Numbered from the stretch's first letter, positions 10,808 through 19,897 are shown. The stretch: 64,000 nt of DNA from Acuticoccus yangtzensis (GCF_001927245.1 NZ_MJUX01000001.1:1302001-1366000), one strand, 5' to 3'. A program made the numbers and translations. The notes: a model not told the origin generated them from the sequence alone.

Positions 10808-10917
10808 AAATCCCTCCTGTTTTCCGGCCGAGGGTGGCATGGCTCGCGGCGGCGCACTTTGATCGACGTCACCGCGCGGGCGAGGCGCCCTCCCCACCAT
10901 CCGACACGAGGCGGACC

Positions 10918-11532
10918 ATGGCACCGACCCCCGAACACATCGTCTTCGACATCGGCCGCGTGCTTCTGGTGTGGGACCCCGAGCGGCCTTTCCGGCGGCT
11001 GATCCCGGATGAGGCGAAGCGGCGCTGGTTCCTCGACACCGTCTGTACCTCCGCCTGGAACGGCGAGCAGGACCGCGGGCGCCCGTGGGCCGAGGCGGAG
11101 GCGCTCCTCATCGCCGACTATCCGGACGAGGCCGACCTCATCCGCGCCTACCGCACCCACTGGGTGGAGATGGTGCCCGAGACGTTGCCGGAGACGCCCG
11201 CCATCATGGACGCGCTGATCGACGCGGGCCACGACGTCACCATGCTGACGAACTTCGCCACCGACACCTTCGCCGAGGCGCTGGCGCGGTTCCCGCTGCT
11301 GTCGCGGCCGCGCGGCGTCACCGTGTCGGGCGAGTACGGCATCATCAAGCCGGACCGGGCGATCTACGACCTGCATGTGGAGCGGTTCGGCCTGGTGCCG
11401 GAGAAGACGATCTTCTTCGACGACAGTGCCGCCAACGTCGAGGCGGCGCGGGCGGCGGGGTGGCAGGCGCACCTCTTCACCGACGCGGCGGGGATGCGGC
11501 GCGACCTTGCCGCCGCGGGCATCGCCGTGTGA
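10918..11532 (+). CDS. HAD-superfamily hydrolase, YihX-like
   Basis: This 204-residue subfamily IA HAD hydrolase starts MAPTPEHIVFDIGRVLLVWD. Motif I is DIGRV, with the nucleophile Asp but without the second Asp of ordinary phosphatases, as in the sugar-phosphate phosphatase YihX (DLGNV). Motif II (TMLTNFATDT), the KPDRAIYDL Lys region and the FFDDSAANVEAAR motif IV are all present. A phosphatase or dehalogenase role on a small substrate is likely; the substrate is unknown. The start at 10918 is the first ATG that directly precedes the conserved N-terminus. Confidence 0.82.
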   Translation: MAPTPEHIVFDIGRVLLVWDPERPFRRLIPDEAKRRWFLDTVCTSAWNGEQDRGRPWAEAEALLIADYPDEADLIRAYRTHWVEMVPETLPETPAIMDALIDAGHDVTMLTNFATDTFAEALARFPLLSRPRGVTVSGEYGIIKPDRAIYDLHVERFGLVPEKTIFFDDSAANVEAARAAGWQAHLFTDAAGMRRDLAAAGIAV

Positions 11533-11635
11533 CGCGGCGGGGCGCGGTCACATTGGCGTGAGCGTCAATTTGACCGATCGTCATATGGCGAGGCGAGCGC
11601 CCATCCTCGGTCAAAATTTTCCAAGGAGAGGCGCC

Positions 11636-12544
11636 ATGCAAGCCAAGGTTCCGGCCCCCGTTGCCCGCAAGACGGCGAAGGATTTCCCCCAAGAGCTCCT
11701 CGACCTCTACGACTACTATGCCCACGGCAAGCTGACGAAGCGCGAGTTCATGGACCGCGCCGCCAAGTTCGCCGTCGGCGGTGTCACCGCGGCGATGCTG
11801 CTGCGCGAACTCTCGCCCGATTACGCGCTGGCCCAGCAGGTGGCCGAGGACGACCCGGACATTTCGGCCGAGTGGATCACCTACACGTCACCGAACGGTC
11901 ATGGCGAAATCAACGCCTACCTCGTCACCCCGGCGGGCTTCACCGCGCCCGGCCCGGCCGTTTTGGTGATCCACGAGAACCGCGGGCTGAACCCCTACAT
12001 CCAGGACGTCGCGCGGCGGATGGCGAAGGCCGGGTTCCTGACCCTGGCGCCGGACGGGCTGACGCCGAAGGGCGGCTATCCCGGCAGCGACGACGAGGGC
12101 CGCACGCTGCAGGCGGAACTCGACACCACCAAGCTGATGAACGACTTCTTCGCCGCGTTCGAGTATCTGAATGGGCGTGAGGACACCACCAAGGTGGGTG
12201 CGGTCGGCTTCTGCTATGGCGGCGGCGTGGTGAACGCGATCGCGGTCGCCTACCCGGAGCTGGGCGCGGGCGTGCCCTTCTACGGCCGCCAGCCCGCGCC
12301 GGAGCAGGTGAGCGAGATCGAGGCGCCTCTTCTCATCCAGTATGCCGCGCTGGACGAGCGCATCAATGCCGGCTGGCCCGCCTACAAGGAGGCGCTGGAC
12401 GCGGCCGGCACCACGTACGAGATGCAGATGTACGAAGGCGTGAACCACGGCTTCCACAACGACACGACGCCGCGCTACGACGCGGACGCCGCAGCGCTGG
12501 CGGAGGAGCGGACCATCGCCTTCTTCAAGGCCAACCTCGGCTAG
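11636..12544 (+). CDS. Dienelactone hydrolase family protein (YghX-like)
   Basis: This 302-residue alpha/beta hydrolase has the Cys nucleophile in GFCYGGGV, the Asp in the DERINAG region and the His in NHGFHNDTTPRY, the Cys-Asp-His triad of dienelactone hydrolase. Residues 1-65 are an extra N-terminal region with a KREFMDRAAKFAVGGVTAAMLL stretch that resembles a weak export or membrane segment, as in YghX relatives. The ATG at 11636 has AAGGAGAG upstream. A perfect GTCAA-T-TTGAC dyad at 11564-11574 may be part of its control region. The natural substrate is unknown; members often act on chlorinated or carboxylic ester compounds. Confidence 0.85.
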   Translation: MQAKVPAPVARKTAKDFPQELLDLYDYYAHGKLTKREFMDRAAKFAVGGVTAAMLLRELSPDYALAQQVAEDDPDISAEWITYTSPNGHGEINAYLVTPAGFTAPGPAVLVIHENRGLNPYIQDVARRMAKAGFLTLAPDGLTPKGGYPGSDDEGRTLQAELDTTKLMNDFFAAFEYLNGREDTTKVGAVGFCYGGGVVNAIAVAYPELGAGVPFYGRQPAPEQVSEIEAPLLIQYAALDERINAGWPAYKEALDAAGTTYEMQMYEGVNHGFHNDTTPRYDADAAALAEERTIAFFKANLG

Positions 12545-12554
12545 AAGGGGACGG

Positions 12555-13259
12555 CTAGAACAGGCTGGGCTGCTCGTCCATGACAGGGGCCGGCTCAGGC
12601 GGCGCGGCGGGATCGGGCATGAGAAGCCCCGCCCCCTCGTTGCGCGCGTTGGAGAGCCGCACCGAGACCGGGCGCGCCGTATAGTCGCCCCTGTCGGCCC
12701 AGGCGAGCGCCTTCTGCCCGTCGTCGTTCGCGGGGTCCAGCCACTCCTCGAAACGCGGTCCGGCGACGGTCAGCGGCATCCTCGTGTGATAGTCCGCCGC
12801 GGTGCCGGTCGCCTCTGCGGTGAGGATCGCCACGGTGTCGACCTCCTCGCCGTTGGGGCCGTGCCACGTCTCGTAGACACCGGCGAGGGCGATGGGATGG
12901 CCCGCCTCGAACAGGAAGGGCACCTTGCGACCGTCCTCCCGCTTCCATTCGTAGTACCCTGTGGCGGGCAGCAGCACGCGGCGGCGGCGCAGCGCGTTGC
13001 GGAAGGCGGGCTTCTCGGCCGCCGTCTCGGCCCTCGCGTTGATGAGGAGCGGGAACTTCGCCGGATCCTTGACCCAGGACGGCATGAAGGCCCAGCGCAT
13101 CAGCGTGAGTTCGCGACCGTGCGGGCCGGCGCGCACGACGTGGACCGGCTGCGTCGGCGCGATATTGTAGCGCGGCGGGAAGGGCTCGATCTCGTTCACC
13201 ACCGCGAAGATCTGCCGGATCGCCTCGGGCGGCAGCGTTAGATTATATCGGCCGCACAT
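12555..13259 (-). CDS. SRAP-domain abasic-site protein (YedK/HMCES family)
   Basis: This 234-residue SOS-response-associated peptidase-like protein covalently captures abasic sites in single-stranded DNA. It begins MCGRYNLTLPPEAI, so Cys2 becomes the N-terminal catalytic residue after Met removal. NIAPTQPVHVV, the INARAETAAEKPAFR segment, YYEWKR with the active-site Glu, and the HTRMPL His are all conserved. The C-terminus has an added Pro-rich tail. It is a single gene, with its end 10 bases from the convergent hydrolase end. Confidence 0.93.
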   Translation of the reverse strand: MCGRYNLTLPPEAIRQIFAVVNEIEPFPPRYNIAPTQPVHVVRAGPHGRELTLMRWAFMPSWVKDPAKFPLLINARAETAAEKPAFRNALRRRRVLLPATGYYEWKREDGRKVPFLFEAGHPIALAGVYETWHGPNGEEVDTVAILTAEATGTAADYHTRMPLTVAGPRFEEWLDPANDDGQKALAWADRGDYTARPVSVRLSNARNEGAGLLMPDPAAPPEPAPVMDEQPSLF

Positions 13260-13284
13260 GCCGCCCTCCCTTCGTCACCCTTTT

Positions 13285-13935
13285 CTAGATGACGTTGAAA
13301 TAGGTGACCGACAAGCGCCCCAGGATCAGCGCCCCGAACCCCACCAGAAGCGCCCCTGCGACGACGTTGACCTTGGCAAGGGTCGACTCGTTGAGGTGAA
13401 AGCGCAGGCGGGTGACGATGGCGGCCAGACCGCACCACCAGCCGATGGTGCCGACCGCCACCCCGATGAGAAGTTGCGCGGTTCCGAGAATGTCGCCCTG
13501 CTGCGGCCCCCATTCGCCGAGGGCACCGAAATAGGCGAGGAAGCCGAAGATGGTCGCCGGATTCCACAGGGTGAGGAAAAATGTGGTGAAAGCGGTGCCG
13601 ATGGGCCCTTTCTCTTTGGAGTCGCCGGGAAGGGGCTGTCCAAAACCGGGCTGGCGCCACAGGATGCGGGCGCCGAAGAGGACGACGAGGATACCGCCGA
13701 CGAGCTGGATGATCCGCGAATGGCCTTCGACGAAGGCCGAGACGGTGGAGACCCCGAAGACGGCGGCGGTGGCGAAGATGAGATCGGCGACGGACGCGCC
13801 GACCCCGGCGGCGAGGCCGATCGGAAATCCGTAGCGGAATGCGCGCTGCATGATCATCACGTTGACGGGTCCGACAGGAGCCGTCACGAACACGCCGCCG
13901 AGAATGCCGAGGGCGATGAAGGCGAGTGGGTTCAA
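13285..13935 (-). CDS. LysE/RhtB-family exporter
   Basis: This inner-membrane amino-acid or metabolite exporter has about 216 residues and six hydrophobic segments. The N-terminus LNPLAFIALGILGGVFVTAPVG fits the family pattern (the PVGP segment corresponds to PGP), and LTLWNPATIFGFLAYFG is the conserved NP-containing fifth segment. No ATG lies at the expected place; I take the TTG at 13935. The frame stays open to 14073, but that would overlap the divergent gene. The start is therefore uncertain while the family is not. The substrate is unknown. Confidence 0.82.
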   Translation of the reverse strand: MNPLAFIALGILGGVFVTAPVGPVNVMIMQRAFRYGFPIGLAAGVGASVADLIFATAAVFGVSTVSAFVEGHSRIIQLVGGILVVLFGARILWRQPGFGQPLPGDSKEKGPIGTAFTTFFLTLWNPATIFGFLAYFGALGEWGPQQGDILGTAQLLIGVAVGTIGWWCGLAAIVTRLRFHLNESTLAKVNVVAGALLVGFGALILGRLSVTYFNVI

Positions 13936-14035
13936 ATCGGAAGGACCGTCAACACGTGTGTCATGCCTCGCGCCGAGTGCAATTGGGGAGAGGCCGTGAC
14001 ATGGTCGACCCAGCGATGAAAGGAGCGGATGGCTT

Positions 14036-14818
14036 ATGCCGCGACTGCCCCGAGGCGCATTTGGCCGTCTCATCCCGCCGGTGGCAACCGCGATGCTGGC
14101 CAGTTCCGCATTTGGCCTGACGGCGGCGCTCGCCTATGCGCCGGTCGATCATGTGGCAAGCGCCCCCGAGGACATTCAGCTCCACGCCAATATCGGCCCG
14201 ATCCGTCCGACGACGGGGGTCAAAGGCGGACTGCCCGACCGGCTGAAGCCGGCGACCGGAGCGCCCGATTGGAACAGCGAGGATGAGGTAGAGCAGGACC
14301 CGCATTCGGCCGACCGCGATGCAAATTTCATGCCATCGCCGTCCCGCGCCGCGGTTTCGGACATCAAATGGGGTGATTCGGACCTTCCGCCCCCTGTTCT
14401 CGCCATGCGTGACAGCTTGATCAAAGCAGCGCGCACTGGCGAGATCGACGCCCTGCGACCCATCTTCGCAGGCCAGACCCTGCCGCCCATCGTCTCCACC
14501 TACGTCGACGTCGAGGACGAGGTGGACTTCCTGCGCCACGAGTCGGGCGATGCCGAAGGGCGCGAGATCCTCGCCATCCTCCTGGAGATCCTGGAGACCG
14601 GGCACGTGCGCCTGGAGGAGGACGGAACCTATGTGTGGCCCTATTTCGCCGAGGTCCCCCTCGAGGAATTGCAACCGGAACATTATGTCGAACTCTACCG
14701 CATTCTGACATCCATCGACGTGGAGGAGATGCAGCGCATGGGCCGCTACACCTTCTTCCGCGTGGGGATCAGCGACGATGGGCGCCTGCGCTATTTCACT
14801 GCTGGCGACATCGAGTAG
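14036..14818 (+). CDS. Conserved secreted protein of unknown function
   Basis: The 260-residue protein has an N-terminal export signal (TAMLASSAFGLTAALAYA) and a mature part without recognised catalytic motif. The centre contains LPPPVLAMRDSLIKAARTGEIDALRPIF, helical and reminiscent of a repeat seen in alphaproteobacterial periplasmic proteins, followed by an acidic stretch and an aromatic TYVWPYFAEVPLEELQPEHYVELYRI segment. The start is the ATG at 14036 with AAGGAG ten bases before it. An ATG at 14029 in another frame is closer to that site but leads only to an 85-codon frame. The next gene (YgfZ) begins 10 bases after the stop, so they are probably cotranscribed. Confidence 0.7.
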   Translation: MPRLPRGAFGRLIPPVATAMLASSAFGLTAALAYAPVDHVASAPEDIQLHANIGPIRPTTGVKGGLPDRLKPATGAPDWNSEDEVEQDPHSADRDANFMPSPSRAAVSDIKWGDSDLPPPVLAMRDSLIKAARTGEIDALRPIFAGQTLPPIVSTYVDVEDEVDFLRHESGDAEGREILAILLEILETGHVRLEEDGTYVWPYFAEVPLEELQPEHYVELYRILTSIDVEEMQRMGRYTFFRVGISDDGRLRYFTAGDIE

Positions 14819-14828
14819 GAGACTCGCC

Positions 14829-15662
14829 TTGGCCATCGCCTTGACGGACCGATCCCTCATCCTGGTCGGCGGGCCGGACCGGCTTCACTTCCTCGACGGC
14901 CTTCTGAGCTGCCACACCGCAGACCTTGAGCCCGGCGCCCTCGTCTATGGCGCGTTGCTGACGCCGCAGGGCAAGGTGCTGACCGACCTCTTCGTCCACG
15001 CCCGCGCGGACGATGTCGTCGTCGACCTTCCCGCCGCCGTCCGTGACGACGTGTTGCGCCGCCTCACCCTCTACAAACTGCGCGCGGCGGTCACCGTGGA
15101 GCCGCTGGACGGCACCGTTCTCGTCGGCGACGATGTGCCGGGCGGCGCGCCGGACCCGCGCGCGGCGGACGGAGCGCTCGGCCTGCGCGGCATCGGCCCG
15201 GTCGAGGCCGCGGCGGACGGTCCCGCCGCCTACGACGCCGCGCGGATCGCCGCCGGTGTGCCCGACGCGGTGGTCGACTTCGAACTCGGCAACGCCTTCC
15301 CGCACGACGCCAACATGGACATCACCGGCGGCGTCGACTTCCACAAGGGCTGTTTCGTCGGCCAGGAGGTCGTCTCGCGCATGCGCCATCGCGGCACCGC
15401 GCGGCGCCGCACCGTCATCGTCACCGCCGATGCGCCGCTCCCCGCCACCGGCACCGCGCTCACCGTCGGCACGCGCGAGGTCGGCCGGCTCGGCACCGTG
15501 GCGGGCAACCGCGGCCTCGCGCTCGTGCGCATCGACAGGACGGACGGCACGGCCGAGGCGGACGGCGTCCCCGTGACGCTGACGCCGCCGCCGGGCGCAT
15601 CGTTCACCTTCGCCGCCCCCGCCCCCGCCACCGTTGATGCGGACGGCGAGGCCGAGGCTTGA
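14829..15662 (+). CDS. ygfZ: YgfZ/CAF17-type folate-binding Fe-S assembly protein
   Basis: This folate-dependent protein needed for maturation of some Fe-S enzymes, including tRNA methylthiotransferase MiaB, resembles the GcvT family. The 277-residue chain carries the diagnostic KGCFVGQEVVSRM motif with the conserved Cys near residue 174. It starts with a TTG at 14829, with AGGAGA just upstream at the end of the preceding gene. Its stop overlaps the TTG start of the HD hydrolase by 4 bases, indicating coupled translation. Confidence 0.9.
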   Translation: MAIALTDRSLILVGGPDRLHFLDGLLSCHTADLEPGALVYGALLTPQGKVLTDLFVHARADDVVVDLPAAVRDDVLRRLTLYKLRAAVTVEPLDGTVLVGDDVPGGAPDPRAADGALGLRGIGPVEAAADGPAAYDAARIAAGVPDAVVDFELGNAFPHDANMDITGGVDFHKGCFVGQEVVSRMRHRGTARRRTVIVTADAPLPATGTALTVGTREVGRLGTVAGNRGLALVRIDRTDGTAEADGVPVTLTPPPGASFTFAAPAPATVDADGEAEA

Positions 15663-16285
15663 GCGGAACGGCGCGCGTGCGAAAGGCGCCGCCGCGGGCC
15701 TGGCAGAGGATGCTCTCGGGGCGGCGCCTCAACATCCTCGACCCCTCCCCGCTCGACATCGAGATCCGCGACATCGCGCACGGCCTCGCGCGCGTCGCCC
15801 GCTGGAACGGGCAGACGGTGGGCGAACACTCCTTCTCGGTCGCCCAGCACTCGCTTCTGGTGGACAGGATCGTCGGCCTGATCGCCCCGGCGAGCCCGGC
15901 CGACCACCTGGCCGCCCTGCTGCACGACGCGCCGGAATACGTCATCGGCGACATCATCTCGCCCTTCAAGTCCGTCATCGGCGAGGCGTACAAGACCGTC
16001 GAAGCGCGGATCGAGCATGCGATCCACCTGCGCTTCGGCATTCCCTACGACCCGGACGGGCGCTGCAAGAGGCTGATCAAGTCGGCCGACACGGTGGCGG
16101 CCTATTTCGAGGCGGTGGCGCTGGCGGGGTTCGCGCCGGACGAGGCGCGGCGCTTCTTCGGCAACCCGCAGGTGAGCGAGACCGACATCGCCGCCTATCT
16201 TGCCCCATGGCCGACGGGTAAGGCGCAGGCCGCCTTCCTCGCCCGGTTCGCAGAGGCGGAAGCCGCCTTCGCGGCGGCCGAATGA
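15659..16285 (+). CDS. HD-domain hydrolase (YfbR-type 5'-deoxynucleotidase-like)
   Basis: This 208-residue metal phosphohydrolase has HD residues in GEHSFSVAQHSLLV and ALLHDAPEYVIGDI, followed by a later KSADTVAAYFEA segment that supplies the final Asp. The pattern matches YfbR and related enzymes that dephosphorylate deoxynucleoside monophosphates. Translation starts at a TTG overlapping the ygfZ stop (TTGA). The pairing of YgfZ with this HD family is common in alphaproteobacteria. The substrate is inferred from family only. Confidence 0.85.
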   Translation: MSGTARVRKAPPRAWQRMLSGRRLNILDPSPLDIEIRDIAHGLARVARWNGQTVGEHSFSVAQHSLLVDRIVGLIAPASPADHLAALLHDAPEYVIGDIISPFKSVIGEAYKTVEARIEHAIHLRFGIPYDPDGRCKRLIKSADTVAAYFEAVALAGFAPDEARRFFGNPQVSETDIAAYLAPWPTGKAQAAFLARFAEAEAAFAAAE

Positions 16286-16324
16286 AGCTATGCCGGGCGC
16301 GCCGGGCCGGGCGCGCGTAAGACC

Positions 16325-16849
16325 TCAGCCGCGCTGGACGGCGGCGGCGGCCGTGGCGCACGGGGTTTCGGCGTCGGTCTCGGCGTCTGCGGCGGCTTCG
16401 AGATCGGCCAGAAGCTCGTGCAGCGTGGCGAGACGGTCCGCCCCGTAACGCTCGATCAGCATCGTCTCCGTCTCGCGCCAGGACTTGCGGGCGGCTGCCA
16501 CCGTGTCGCGGCCATGATCGGTCAGGCTGAGGCGGCGCTCGCGCCGGTCGTCCCCCGGCGTGGCGGCCACGAGCTCGGCCTGGCGCATCCGCTCGACGGT
16601 GCGGGACAGGGTCGTGCGGTCCGTCCCCACCCGGTCGGCGAGCGCCGACAGCGTCAACGGCTCCTCGCGGCTGAGGGCGGACAGAACGGCATAGGTGACG
16701 ATGGAGACGCCGTTCTCGGCCAATGCGCCATCGTAGATCGTGGTGATCTGGCGGGCGATCCGGCGCAGGCGCAAGCATGTGCACGGGAGAGTTTTCCCTC
16801 CCGGTGAAATACTGGCCTGCAGTGCGATATCGATCGGCTTCTCTGACAT
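16325..16849 (-). CDS. MarR-family transcriptional regulator
   Basis: This DNA-binding repressor has about 174 residues counted from MSEKPIDIALQAS at 16849. The winged-helix region is LTLSALADRVGTDRTTLSRTVERMRQ with the DRRERRLSLTDHG wing typical of MarR. Residues 20-30 hold two cysteines (LPCTCLRLRR) before the dimerisation helix, which could act as a redox or thiol switch. It is divergent from a PaaI-type thioesterase with only 49 bases between the starts, so it probably controls that gene and itself. The C-terminal tail is Ala-rich. Confidence 0.88.
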   Translation of the reverse strand: MSEKPIDIALQASISPGGKTLPCTCLRLRRIARQITTIYDGALAENGVSIVTYAVLSALSREEPLTLSALADRVGTDRTTLSRTVERMRQAELVAATPGDDRRERRLSLTDHGRDTVAAARKSWRETETMLIERYGADRLATLHELLADLEAAADAETDAETPCATAAAAVQRG

Positions 16850-16898
16850 GACAACCTTATACTCGTGCGCCAGAGCGCCCACGACAAGAGGTGACACG
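16850..16898. promoter_or_regulatory. Divergent promoter region of marR and thioesterase
   Basis: The 49 bases between two divergent starts contain TTATAC at 16857-16862, a possible -10 hexamer, and an imperfect dyad built on CGTG and CACG at about 16865-16884 (6 of 10 positions match). MarR proteins usually bind such dyads in their own divergent promoters. The dyad is weak, so the exact site is a guess. Confidence 0.4.
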
Positions 16899-17354
16899 AT
16901 GACGGACGACACGAATATGACACACGGCCCGAACGGATTGGAGCGGTTGCGCGCCCTTATGGTCAATCTCGGCCATTCCGGCACGATGCTGCGCACGCTG
17001 AACATGTCTCTGGTCAGCGCCGAGGCCGATCATGTCGTCTTTCGTGGCGCTCCGACGGCAGAGCACATGAATCCCTTCGGCTCGGTCCATGGCGGCTGGG
17101 CGTCGACCATCCTCGATTCGGCGCTCGGCTGCGCCACGCAGATCGCACTCGCCCCCGGTGAGGTTTTTACCACATTGGAGCTGAAGGTGAACCTCATCCG
17201 CGCCCTGCAGCCGGACGGGCCGCCGCTGACGGCGACGGGCCGCCTCATCAATCGCGGCCGCCGCACCGCCCTCACCGAAGCGACCCTCACCGACGATGCC
17301 GGCAAGGTCTACGCTCACGGCGTGTCCACCTGCATGATCATGCAAGACGCCTGA
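16899..17354 (+). CDS. PaaI-type hotdog-fold thioesterase
   Basis: This 151-residue acyl-CoA thioesterase has the hotdog signature HMNPFGSVHGGWASTILDSALG with the HGG segment and conserved Asp, followed by FTTLELKVNLIRAL. It hydrolyses an aryl- or acyl-CoA in the cytoplasm; the acyl group is unknown. The ATG at 16899 follows AAGAGGTGAC. It is divergent from the MarR gene, which suggests induction by an aromatic or acyl compound sensed by MarR. Confidence 0.88.
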   Translation: MTDDTNMTHGPNGLERLRALMVNLGHSGTMLRTLNMSLVSAEADHVVFRGAPTAEHMNPFGSVHGGWASTILDSALGCATQIALAPGEVFTTLELKVNLIRALQPDGPPLTATGRLINRGRRTALTEATLTDDAGKVYAHGVSTCMIMQDA

Positions 17355-17376
17355 GGCGAGGGCCCCAGGCGCTTTT
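17348..17376 (+). terminator. Probable intrinsic terminator after the thioesterase gene
   Basis: CGCCTG at 17348-17353 pairs with CAGGCG at 17366-17371 and is followed by CTTTT. The left arm overlaps the stop codon. The stem is short, so confidence is moderate. Confidence 0.4.
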
Positions 17377-17382
17377 CTTCCT

Positions 17383-18588
17383 TCAGGCGGCCGCGGGTGC
17401 GCCGGCCAGACGCGGCGAAGGCGCATCGCGGATCGGCAGGTGAACCACCGCGGCGAAGACGCCGAGGGCGATGCCGATATACCAGAGCAGATCGTAGCTC
17501 CCGGTCCGCGCATAGATGAGACCGCCCAGCCATACGCCCATGAACGAGCCGACCTGGTGCGAGAAGAAGACCAGGCCGAACAACGTCGCCATGTAGCGCG
17601 GCCCGAACATGACCGCGACGAGGCCGGAGGTGAGCGGCACGGTGGAGAGCCACAGAAGGCCCATCACCGACGAGAAGACGATGACGCTGAACGGCGTCAC
17701 CGGCACCATCACGAAGACGACGATGGCGATCGAGCGCAGGGCATAGAGGATCGCCAGCGAATAGGCCTTAGAGTAGCGCTGGCCGATCGCCCCGGCCACC
17801 AGCGAGCCGACGACGTTGAAGAGGCCGATCAGCGCGATCGCCGTGCCGCCCACCGCCGGACCCATGCCGAGGTCGACGAGATAGGACGGCATGTGCGCGA
17901 TGATGAAGGCGACATGGAAGCCGCAGACGAAGAAGCCGAACACGAGGAGCACGTAGCTCTTGTAGCCGATCGCCTCCTTCAAGGCTGCTCCGAGCGACTG
18001 TTGCGGCCCCGTCCGATCGACCTCCGCCTTGCCTCGCAGGGGGATAGCGAAGAGGACGACCGACAGGGCGATGGCCGCGAAGATCGTCATCGCGTTCTCC
18101 CAGCCGGTCTGGTTGATGAGGACGGCCGCCAGAGGGCCGAACAGGAACATGCCCAGCGAGCCGGCCGCGGTGCCGACACCGAAGGCCAGCGAACGCTGCG
18201 CCGGCGAGACGATGCGCCCGAAGGCGGAGATGACGAGCGTGAACGAGCAGGCCGACATGGCAAGTCCGAGCAGCAGGCCGAACATGATCGTCACGGCCGT
18301 GGCCGACTCCATGTAGACGGTGCCCGCCAAGGCGAGCGCGTACATCACGCCGCCGCACGCCAACACGCGGAAGGTGCCGTAGCGATCCGCCAACGCTCCG
18401 GCGAACGGCTGGCCGATGCCCCACAGCAGATTTTGCAACGCAAAGGCGAAGGCGAAGGTCTCGCGTCCCCATTCCCGCGCGCCGGCCATGTCCGCCTGAA
18501 ACAGGCCGAAAGCGGAGCGCTCGCCAAGCGAGATCATCGCGATACCTGACCCGCAGGCCAGCACAAGGGGGAGCGAATAGCGCGACAT
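17383..18588 (-). CDS. MFS transporter, oxalate/formate-monocarboxylate type
   Basis: This inner-membrane transporter has 401 residues and 12 predicted helices. The first helix contains SGIAMISLGERSAFGLFQADM, and QPFAGALADRYGTFRVLACGG is motif A, as in the OFA and monocarboxylate branches of the MFS. The C-terminal half keeps FFSHQVGSFMGVWLGG. It stands alone and ends convergently with the thioesterase gene. An organic-acid substrate is the family expectation, not shown by the sequence. Confidence 0.85.
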   Translation of the reverse strand: MSRYSLPLVLACGSGIAMISLGERSAFGLFQADMAGAREWGRETFAFAFALQNLLWGIGQPFAGALADRYGTFRVLACGGVMYALALAGTVYMESATAVTIMFGLLLGLAMSACSFTLVISAFGRIVSPAQRSLAFGVGTAAGSLGMFLFGPLAAVLINQTGWENAMTIFAAIALSVVLFAIPLRGKAEVDRTGPQQSLGAALKEAIGYKSYVLLVFGFFVCGFHVAFIIAHMPSYLVDLGMGPAVGGTAIALIGLFNVVGSLVAGAIGQRYSKAYSLAILYALRSIAIVVFVMVPVTPFSVIVFSSVMGLLWLSTVPLTSGLVAVMFGPRYMATLFGLVFFSHQVGSFMGVWLGGLIYARTGSYDLLWYIGIALGVFAAVVHLPIRDAPSPRLAGAPAAA

Positions 18589-18757
18589 CGTGACACCTCC
18601 GGCGGTCGACCATCCCGCTTAGACGCAACTAGTTGCCAATGCAACCATCCATTCGGGGCGTCCGTCCTCCGTGCGCGATCGCCCGGCGAAAAAGGTCGGC
18701 CACCCCCTCGCGCGTGACCGAAAACGCACGGTTTGTGCCGTCACGCGCAGGACGGCG

Positions 18758-19897
18758 TCAGGTCCAGCCGCCGCCGCGCGTCATGAAGAAGGTGTGGTCC
18801 CCGATCGTCTTCACCGCGCGCATCAGGTTGGCCCAGCTCGGCGAAACGCTCTTGGCGTGATAGTGCGTCGCCGCGCCGACGTCGGCCAGCCACAGCTCGC
18901 CCTTGGCGTAGCGGGTGGCGATGTCCTCGGCCACCGCCCACGCTTCAGGGTCGCGCACGACGTCGGCGATCCGGTCGCAGGCGAAGGTGAACTGGCAGCG
19001 ATTATACCACTTACGGTTCTGGAACACGACGCCGCAAATGTCGTCCGGATAGGCGGGGTTCTTGACGCGGTTGATGACCACCTGCGCCACGGCCTCCTGT
19101 CCCAGCACGGGTTCGCCCCGCGACTCGAAATAGATCGCCTGCGCCAGACACTTGATCGACTCGGCGCTGGCGATCCCCTTCGGCAGCGGCCGGTCGGACC
19201 ACCAATGGTCGAGCCCGTTGCCGGAGAGGCCGGGCGGCAGCACCGCCACCGGGCGCGGCGTGCGCGGATCCTTCAACAGCAGCTCGAACGGCGTCTCGAT
19301 CGCCACCTGCTCGGGAAGATAGGCCGAATACATCGAGGTCAGCGCCGCTTCGGCGAGACGGGAGGACGCGGCGCGCGGCTTCGGCCTTGCGTCGCTCCGG
19401 CCGGCGTCGGACTTGGCGGCCGCGGCATCGACCTTGCGCGGCCGCACGAAGGCCACGCGCGGCAAGAGGTCGGCGCTGGCCGAAGCGAGAAGGCTTTCCA
19501 CGGGCTCCACCGTCGGCCCGTGCGGCGGGGCGAGACGGGCGGTGCGGCTGTCCCCCTTGGCGGCGGGTGCGTCGGCCTCGGTGCCCGCCACCACGGCGAC
19601 GAGGCCGTCCGGGAAGGCGAGGTTGGGCGACAAGGCGACGCCCGGATCGGCCGCCCGCAGCGCCGGCGCCCACGACGGTCGCCCATCGGTCAGCGAGGCG
19701 AGGACGCTCTGCTCACCCACGGCGGCCCCCGACAGGATCAGGAGACCGACGGACAGCGCCGCGTATTTCAGAGCGCGACCGGTGCCGCGCACGGCAAAGC
19801 GCAAGGACGGCAAACGCGGCGCAGGGCCGGGCACATAGATCGGACGCGTGCCGGGGACCAACCTGGCACTGCCTTCAGGAAGATCGGTGAGACGCAA
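18758..19897 (-). CDS. SleB-like cell wall hydrolase with N-terminal membrane anchor
   Basis: The 379-residue protein has a cytoplasmic leader of about 40 residues, one hydrophobic segment (ALKYAALSVGLLILSGAAVG), a long low-complexity linker, and a C-terminal Hydrolase_2 domain from about residue 245. That domain carries AQAIYFESRGEPVLGQEAVA with the proposed catalytic Glu, the INRVKNPAYPDDICGVVFQN segment and the CQFTFACD motif. It should cut peptidoglycan from the periplasmic face of the inner membrane. Alphaproteobacteria commonly carry such proteins without spores, probably for wall remodelling. It starts at the first ATG, at 19897. Confidence 0.85.
   Translation of the reverse strand: MRLTDLPEGSARLVPGTRPIYVPGPAPRLPSLRFAVRGTGRALKYAALSVGLLILSGAAVGEQSVLASLTDGRPSWAPALRAADPGVALSPNLAFPDGLVAVVAGTEADAPAAKGDSRTARLAPPHGPTVEPVESLLASASADLLPRVAFVRPRKVDAAAAKSDAGRSDARPKPRAASSRLAEAALTSMYSAYLPEQVAIETPFELLLKDPRTPRPVAVLPPGLSGNGLDHWWSDRPLPKGIASAESIKCLAQAIYFESRGEPVLGQEAVAQVVINRVKNPAYPDDICGVVFQNRKWYNRCQFTFACDRIADVVRDPEAWAVAEDIATRYAKGELWLADVGAATHYHAKSVSPSWANLMRAVKTIGDHTFFMTRGGGWT

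Noticed and set aside
10834-10917. An N-terminal extension of the HAD phosphatase
   Set aside because: The extra 28 codons would overlap the promoter side of the cytochrome gene and do not resemble the family; the ATG at 10918 fits.
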